Origin: an uncultured Catenibacterium sp.
Lineage (GTDB): Bacteria; Bacillota_I; Bacilli_A; Erysipelotrichales; Coprobacillaceae
Length of the DNA stretch: 9,999 bases
Direction: 5' to 3'
Assembly: GCF_900764565.1 (NCBI RefSeq)
Contig: NZ_CAAFOM010000196.1
Coordinates: 1 to 9,999 of the forward strand
Shown here: piece by piece, positions 6,999-9,999 of the stretch
How the letters are laid out: each line of letters opens with the position of its first letter
Numbering within the stretch: position 1 is the stretch's first letter
The notes under the pieces: model-generated
The model's database searches: none
Seen by the model: only the letters and a program-made list of their open reading frames with translations
What the model was told of the DNA's origin: nothing
Program-made: the position numbers and the translations under genes

Positions 6999-7511
6999 GT
7001 GATATACAAATGTTTTAATGATTGTCTGTAGTTCTTCTTTTGATTCTTTTTTGCCATCATTCAACCAGCCCATCATGATGTAATGGATGGGTGTTAAAAA
7101 AGAAGTTAAGAAATACCTGCAGTATTTCTCGATGAGTGGATTATTAAATTCACGAAGAGAAACTTCATCTAGAATGCGCTGCTTCTCCTGTGATAAAAAA
7201 TCCTGGTAATACCACTTCTCTAATGTAATGAAGATAGTTGCATGTGCTTCATAAACATCAATGACTTTCATAATAAAATCATCAGATTCTATATACTGCT
7301 TGTCTTCTATTTTATCTAGATAAGTATATTTTAGTAGATCAAAATAGATTTCTTTTAATATCTCATCTTTAGAATGATAATAAAGATAAAATGACTGTCT
7401 TGATAAACAGGCATTACGACATATCTTTCCTATTGTGAGATCTTCATAATCACGCTCCTTCAATAATTCTATAGTGCTTTCATAAAGTTTCTTCTTCGCT
7501 TCTTTTTTCAT
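6993..7511 (-). CDS. TetR/AcrR family transcriptional regulator
   Basis: A 172-residue TetR-type regulator, short for the family (usually about 190-210). Residues 4-55 carry the DNA-binding domain, with LTIGKICRNACLSRQSFYLY (25-44) as the helix-turn-helix and YYHSKDEILKEI (44-55) leading into helix 4. The remaining roughly 115 residues are helical, with aromatic-rich segments (about 88-105 and 130-149) that could line a hydrophobic ligand pocket. AAGGCGG (7520-7526 on the complement) lies 8 bases before the ATG. It converges on the second OYE gene and does not share a promoter region with it. Its divergent neighbour is only a pseudogene, so its target is not evident; autoregulation or control of the OYE gene at a distance are guesses. 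It is not a close copy of the TetR at 325. Confidence 0.9.
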   Translation of the reverse strand: MKKEAKKKLYESTIELLKERDYEDLTIGKICRNACLSRQSFYLYYHSKDEILKEIYFDLLKYTYLDKIEDKQYIESDDFIMKVIDVYEAHATIFITLEKWYYQDFLSQEKQRILDEVSLREFNNPLIEKYCRYFLTSFLTPIHYIMMGWLNDGKKESKEELQTIIKTFVYHK

Positions 7512-7556
7512 GATGTGATCCGCCTTTAATACAATTTTACCTTATTTCAAGCCAAT

Positions 7557-7591
7557 AAAAAAGTATCAACTTCTTTTAAGCTGATACTTTT
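7557..7591. terminator. Hairpin terminator serving the minus-strand pseudogene
   Basis: AAAAGTATCA (7559-7568) pairs with TGATACTTTT (7582-7591), with an inner CTT/AAG pairing in the loop. Read on the minus strand it ends in six T (complement of 7557-7562) and lies 3 bases past the pseudogene's final stop. It may also work on the plus strand, where four T follow the stem. Its position supports the view that a real gene once ended here. Confidence 0.7.
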
Positions 7592-7593
7592 AC

Positions 7594-7875
7594 TTATTTA
7601 TTATTAAAAGCATGATCATCTATCATTATGATATTCCAGAACATAGGATAGCCCTCTTCACCACCACTGTTGGCCTAGGCACTATCTTTATGTATTTCAC
7701 CACGAGGACTTCAATCGTACTTATCCACTTCGCAGGATTCAATGTCAATATTCATAGAATCAAAAGTCTTTGAAGCACTCTCAAAGAGTGCCTTGACTGC
7801 TTCAACACGCGTTTGAAATAGTCCCTCTATTTCAATGTTTTCTCCATTTTCTTGTGTCACCAAAAATGACTGCAT
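7594..7875 (-). pseudogene. Small protein gene broken by two in-frame stop codons
   Basis: Read on the minus strand from ATG (7873-7875), one frame gives a coherent acidic peptide, MQSFLVTQENGENIEIEGLF and onward to KYD. It is interrupted by TGA at codon 55 (7711-7713), resumes with SPRGEIHKDSA, is interrupted by TAG at codon 67 (7675-7677), and resumes with ANSGGEEGYPMFWNIIMIDD before a TAA (7594-7596). Full length would be 93 residues. The post-stop peptides look protein-like, the frame never shifts, and a terminator sits right after the final stop, so nonsense decay of a real gene is the best reading. The ribosome binding site is weak (AGAAAGAAG). I do not recognise the family. Alternatively a 54-residue protein ending at the TGA is still made. 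Confidence 0.6.
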
Positions 7876-7988
7876 ACATAGTAATATCTTCTTTCTTCAC
7901 TAATTATAGTCTTTTTTCCAATAGCTGTTAAATGATAAGAAAAATAATTTCTTGTAAACAGAATATTAGTATACTTATTTACATAAAA

Positions 7989-8015
7989 TTATGATAAAAT
8001 GCATGTATATCATAA
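7989..8015. promoter_or_regulatory. Inverted repeat over the PTS promoter (candidate operator)
   Basis: TTATGATA (7989-7996) and TATCATAA (8008-8015) are perfect 8-base arms around an 11-base centre that contains the palindrome ATGCAT. The repeat covers the extended -10 and the predicted transcription start, the place for a repressor of sugar uptake. No adjacent regulator is an obvious partner. There is no T-run, so it is not a terminator. Confidence 0.5.
7992..8000 (+). promoter_or_regulatory. Extended -10 promoter of the PTS gene
   Basis: TG-A-TAAAAT matches an extended -10 (TGnTATAAT) with one mismatch. There is no good -35 at the right distance: TTTACA at 7978-7983 is too close. Transcription would start near 8007, about 22 bases before the ATG. 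Bases 7876-7988 show nothing else I can support. Confidence 0.5.
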
Positions 8016-8028
8016 CTAGGAGAACAAT

Positions 8029-9894
8029 ATGAAGATAACAGATTTGATGAGTAAAGAAGCCATCAAGATTCATGGTCATGCCTCTAGCAAGATGGATGCG
8101 ATTGAAAAAATGGTGTCTTTAATGGATAAGCAGGGCAATGTCTCTGATAAAGAAGTATATAAAGAAGCAGTCTTAGAAAGAGAAAGTCTTTCTACTACAG
8201 GTATGGTAGATGGTATTGCGATTCCTCATGCAAGAACAAGTGCTATTACTCATGCAGGTATTGCGGCAATGACACTGCCTGAGGGTGTAGATTACCAGTC
8301 TATGGATGGTCAGCCTACAACTCTTATTTTCTTGATTGCAGCACCAGATAATGGCGATAATGTACATTTACAGGTCTTAAGTGAACTCTCTACATTACTT
8401 ATGGATCATGACTTCTGTGAAGATTTAAAGAATGCAGGTAGTCCAGAAGAATTCTTGTCTATTATTGATTTAGCACAGAGTTCTAAAGAAGAAAAAGTCG
8501 TTGTAGAACATGCTGATGTCTTAGCAGTAACAGCGTGTCCTACAGGAATTGCCCATACATATATGGCTGCAGAAGCATTAGAAAAGAAAGCCAAGGAAAT
8601 GGGTGTATCTATTAAGGTAGAAACACAGGGTTCAGTAGGGGTTAAGAATGAACTCACTCAAGAAGATATCAAACACGCAAAGGGTGTTATTATTGCGGCG
8701 GATAAGAACATCTCTTTAAATCGTTTTAATGGTTTACCACTTTACAATTGTCCTGTCGCAAAAGGTATTGATGAACCTGAAAAACTTATTCAGATTATTC
8801 TAGATGAAAAAGCACCTGTTTATAAAGGTGAAGAAGTAAAAGTAGAGAATAACCAGGAAAAAGGATGGCATATTCCTTATAAGCATTTAATGAATGGTTT
8901 CTCTCATGCTTTACCACTATTAGTGGCTGCAGGGTTTATTAGTGTACTTGCGACTAAACTAACATTTAATACACAATTTGCGAATATGTTGAATGTCTTT
9001 GGGAACATTCTTTATTTACTTGTATTACCTGTCTTATCAGGTTATATTGCGATGAGTATTGCGGATCGTCCAGCTTTAGGTCCAGGACTCGCATGTGGTT
9101 ATATTGCCTATAGTGGTTTTACATTAGCCTGGTTAAATAACCCTTATACAACTTTAAGTACATCAGGCTTCTTAGGAGCTATAGTAGGAGGCTTTATTGC
9201 AGGGTACCTTGTACTTGCGATTGAAAAGCTTTGTACTAAGATTCCAGATATGTTTGATGGTATTAAACCTGTCTTACTTTATCCGGTATTAGGCGTATTA
9301 TCATCAGGTATTGTAATGACAGTACTCAATACATATCTAGTAATCGGTCATTCATTTATAATGGACCGTGTGAATAATCTTCCTCTTATTTCATTAGTTA
9401 TTATTGGGGCATCACTCGGTGCGATGATGTCTATTGATATGGGTGGACCAATTAATAAGTTTGCTTATTTATTTGCGAATGCCTTAGTCTTCACAAGAGC
9501 GAATAATGCAGCTATTATCATGGCTTCAGTTATGGGTGCTGGTATGATTCCACCTCTTGCGATTGGTTTCTCTACACTTGTATTTAAAGAAAAGTGGACT
9601 GAAGAAGAAAAAGGTACTACTTTAAAGAATATTATCATGGGCTTATCATTTGTATCAGAAGGAGCTATACCTTTTATGCAGAAAGATCAAAAACATGTCT
9701 TATCTGCATGTATCTTAGGTTCACTTATTACAGGAGCATTATCTGCATACTTTAAATGTGGTGTAATGGCACCTCATGGTGGTATCTGGATCATCTATTT
9801 GATGTCTAATCCACTTAAGTATGTCGTAGCACTTCTTGCTGGTACAATTGTATCAGGTCTTATTATTACATTTACACACAAGTCTGAGAATTAA
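8029..9894 (+). CDS. Fructose-family PTS permease, fused EIIA-EIIB-EIIC
   Basis: A 621-residue membrane permease that imports and phosphorylates a sugar, with phosphate passed from HPr to EIIA, EIIB and the sugar. Order A-B-C as in Firmicutes FruA: EIIA residues 1-148, with His67 in DGIAIPHART (61-70) as first phosphosite; EIIB 162-260, with Cys170 in TACPTGIAHTYMAAEAL (168-184) as second; EIIC about 285-615, with many membrane segments and the fructose-EIIC-like SIDMGGPINKFAY (468-480), SEGAIPF (543-549) and APHGG (581-585). The length is normal for a three-domain protein. The substrate is probably fructose or a related ketose, but mannose and mannosyl-glycerate permeases share this family, and no fruK or fruR lies beside it, so I give no symbol. 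AGGAG (8018-8022) precedes the ATG by 6 bases. It appears monocistronic, under an extended -10 promoter overlapped by an inverted repeat. Confidence 0.93.
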   Translation: MKITDLMSKEAIKIHGHASSKMDAIEKMVSLMDKQGNVSDKEVYKEAVLERESLSTTGMVDGIAIPHARTSAITHAGIAAMTLPEGVDYQSMDGQPTTLIFLIAAPDNGDNVHLQVLSELSTLLMDHDFCEDLKNAGSPEEFLSIIDLAQSSKEEKVVVEHADVLAVTACPTGIAHTYMAAEALEKKAKEMGVSIKVETQGSVGVKNELTQEDIKHAKGVIIAADKNISLNRFNGLPLYNCPVAKGIDEPEKLIQIILDEKAPVYKGEEVKVENNQEKGWHIPYKHLMNGFSHALPLLVAAGFISVLATKLTFNTQFANMLNVFGNILYLLVLPVLSGYIAMSIADRPALGPGLACGYIAYSGFTLAWLNNPYTTLSTSGFLGAIVGGFIAGYLVLAIEKLCTKIPDMFDGIKPVLLYPVLGVLSSGIVMTVLNTYLVIGHSFIMDRVNNLPLISLVIIGASLGAMMSIDMGGPINKFAYLFANALVFTRANNAAIIMASVMGAGMIPPLAIGFSTLVFKEKWTEEEKGTTLKNIIMGLSFVSEGAIPFMQKDQKHVLSACILGSLITGALSAYFKCGVMAPHGGIWIIYLMSNPLKYVVALLAGTIVSGLIITFTHKSEN

Positions 9895-9907
9895 CTCAGG
9901 CTTTTTT
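9881..9907 (+). terminator. Rho-independent terminator of the PTS gene
   Basis: AGTCTGAG (9881-9888) pairs with CTCAGGCT (9895-9902), 8 bp with one G-U. The 6-base loop contains the TAA stop, and T follows at 9902-9907. The candidate intron starts three bases after the T run. Confidence 0.88.
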
Positions 9908-9909
9908 GA

Positions 9910-9999
9910 GTGTGCCGGGCATGGCGCTAATTCAGTCGGAGACAGTCCGACCACAGGTATCTACCGCCAAGTGTAGTGAACCGCAAGCCATCGCTGTGA
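9910..9999 (+). mobile_element. 5' end of a probable group IIC intron (truncated by window)
   Basis: From 9910 the sequence begins GTGTGCCGGGCATGGCGC, close to the GUGYG 5' end and the GUGCGCCCGGCAUGG-type start of bacterial class C group II introns as I remember them. A local hairpin follows (GTCGGA/TCCGAC around GACAG), as does a late segment AACCGCAAGCCAT, where GCCAT (9987-9991) can pair back to ATGGC (9921-9925) as a domain I helix. Base composition jumps: 52 of 90 bases are G or C, in contrast to the AT-rich genes before it. Class C introns characteristically insert just downstream of rho-independent terminators, exactly the position here (hairpin, six T, GA, intron). The reverse transcriptase gene and 3' end would lie outside the window. 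Confidence 0.72.

Noticed and set aside
7675..7713. Recoding of TGA/TAG (selenocysteine or alternative code) in the minus-strand small gene
   Set aside because: Two different stops are involved, no selenocysteine element is apparent, and the other genes here use TGA and TAG as ordinary stops (for example at 887-889 frame neighbours: TAG at 886-888 and TGA at 3887-3889).
8029..9894. A fruRKA operon
   Set aside because: Neither a DeoR-type regulator nor a 1-phosphofructokinase lies beside the permease; a terminator follows it directly.
1..9999. CRISPR arrays, tRNA or rRNA genes, insertion sequences, toxin-antitoxin or phage-defence genes
   Set aside because: I saw no regularly spaced repeats, no tRNA-like cloverleaf with CCA context, no transposase and no small paired genes. 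The only mobile-element signal is the terminal intron-like 90 bases.

Overview
The window is AT-rich DNA with Firmicutes-type signals: AAGGAGG-like ribosome binding sites, short hairpin plus T-run terminators, and A/T-ending codons. The gene set (two old-yellow-enzyme/iron-sulfur flavoproteins, a fructose-type PTS permease, two TetR and one AraC regulator, a probable group II intron) fits an anaerobic, probably gut-dwelling Firmicute. My tentative guess is an Erysipelotrichales-like lineage (Catenibacterium or relatives); nothing here proves the taxon.

Layout. Bases 1-324 are ambiguous. One forward frame stays open to 291 and could be the tail of a membrane protein, but a terminator-like hairpin and a possible promoter lie inside it. 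A TetR regulator follows (325-888), closed by a strong terminator. A consensus-like promoter with two inverted repeats then drives a 681-residue enoate-reductase-like flavoenzyme (1009-3054). After its terminator comes a two-gene unit: a Cof-type HAD phosphatase (3140-3889) overlapping an AraC regulator with an unusual acidic tail (3886-4896). A long hairpin terminator separates this from a second, distinct OYE/Fe-S flavoenzyme (4991-6958). That enzyme converges on a second TetR gene (6993-7511, minus strand) across a shared bidirectional terminator. The 517-base gap 7512-8028 holds a terminator, a small minus-strand pseudogene with two in-frame stops, and the promoter/operator of a fructose-family PTS EIIABC gene (8029-9894). 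Right behind the PTS terminator the base composition jumps and the last 90 bases look like the 5' end of a group IIC intron, cut off by the window edge.

How it fits together. The core is a pair of FMN/4Fe-4S/FAD ene-reductases with different active-site loops, each next to a one-component regulator. The most economical reading is two substrate-induced modules for reducing different activated C=C bonds (enoates, cinnamate-like acids, steroid- or drug-like enones) as NADH-dependent electron sinks. Substrates and regulator pairings are inference. The PTS gene and intron look like a separate neighbourhood.
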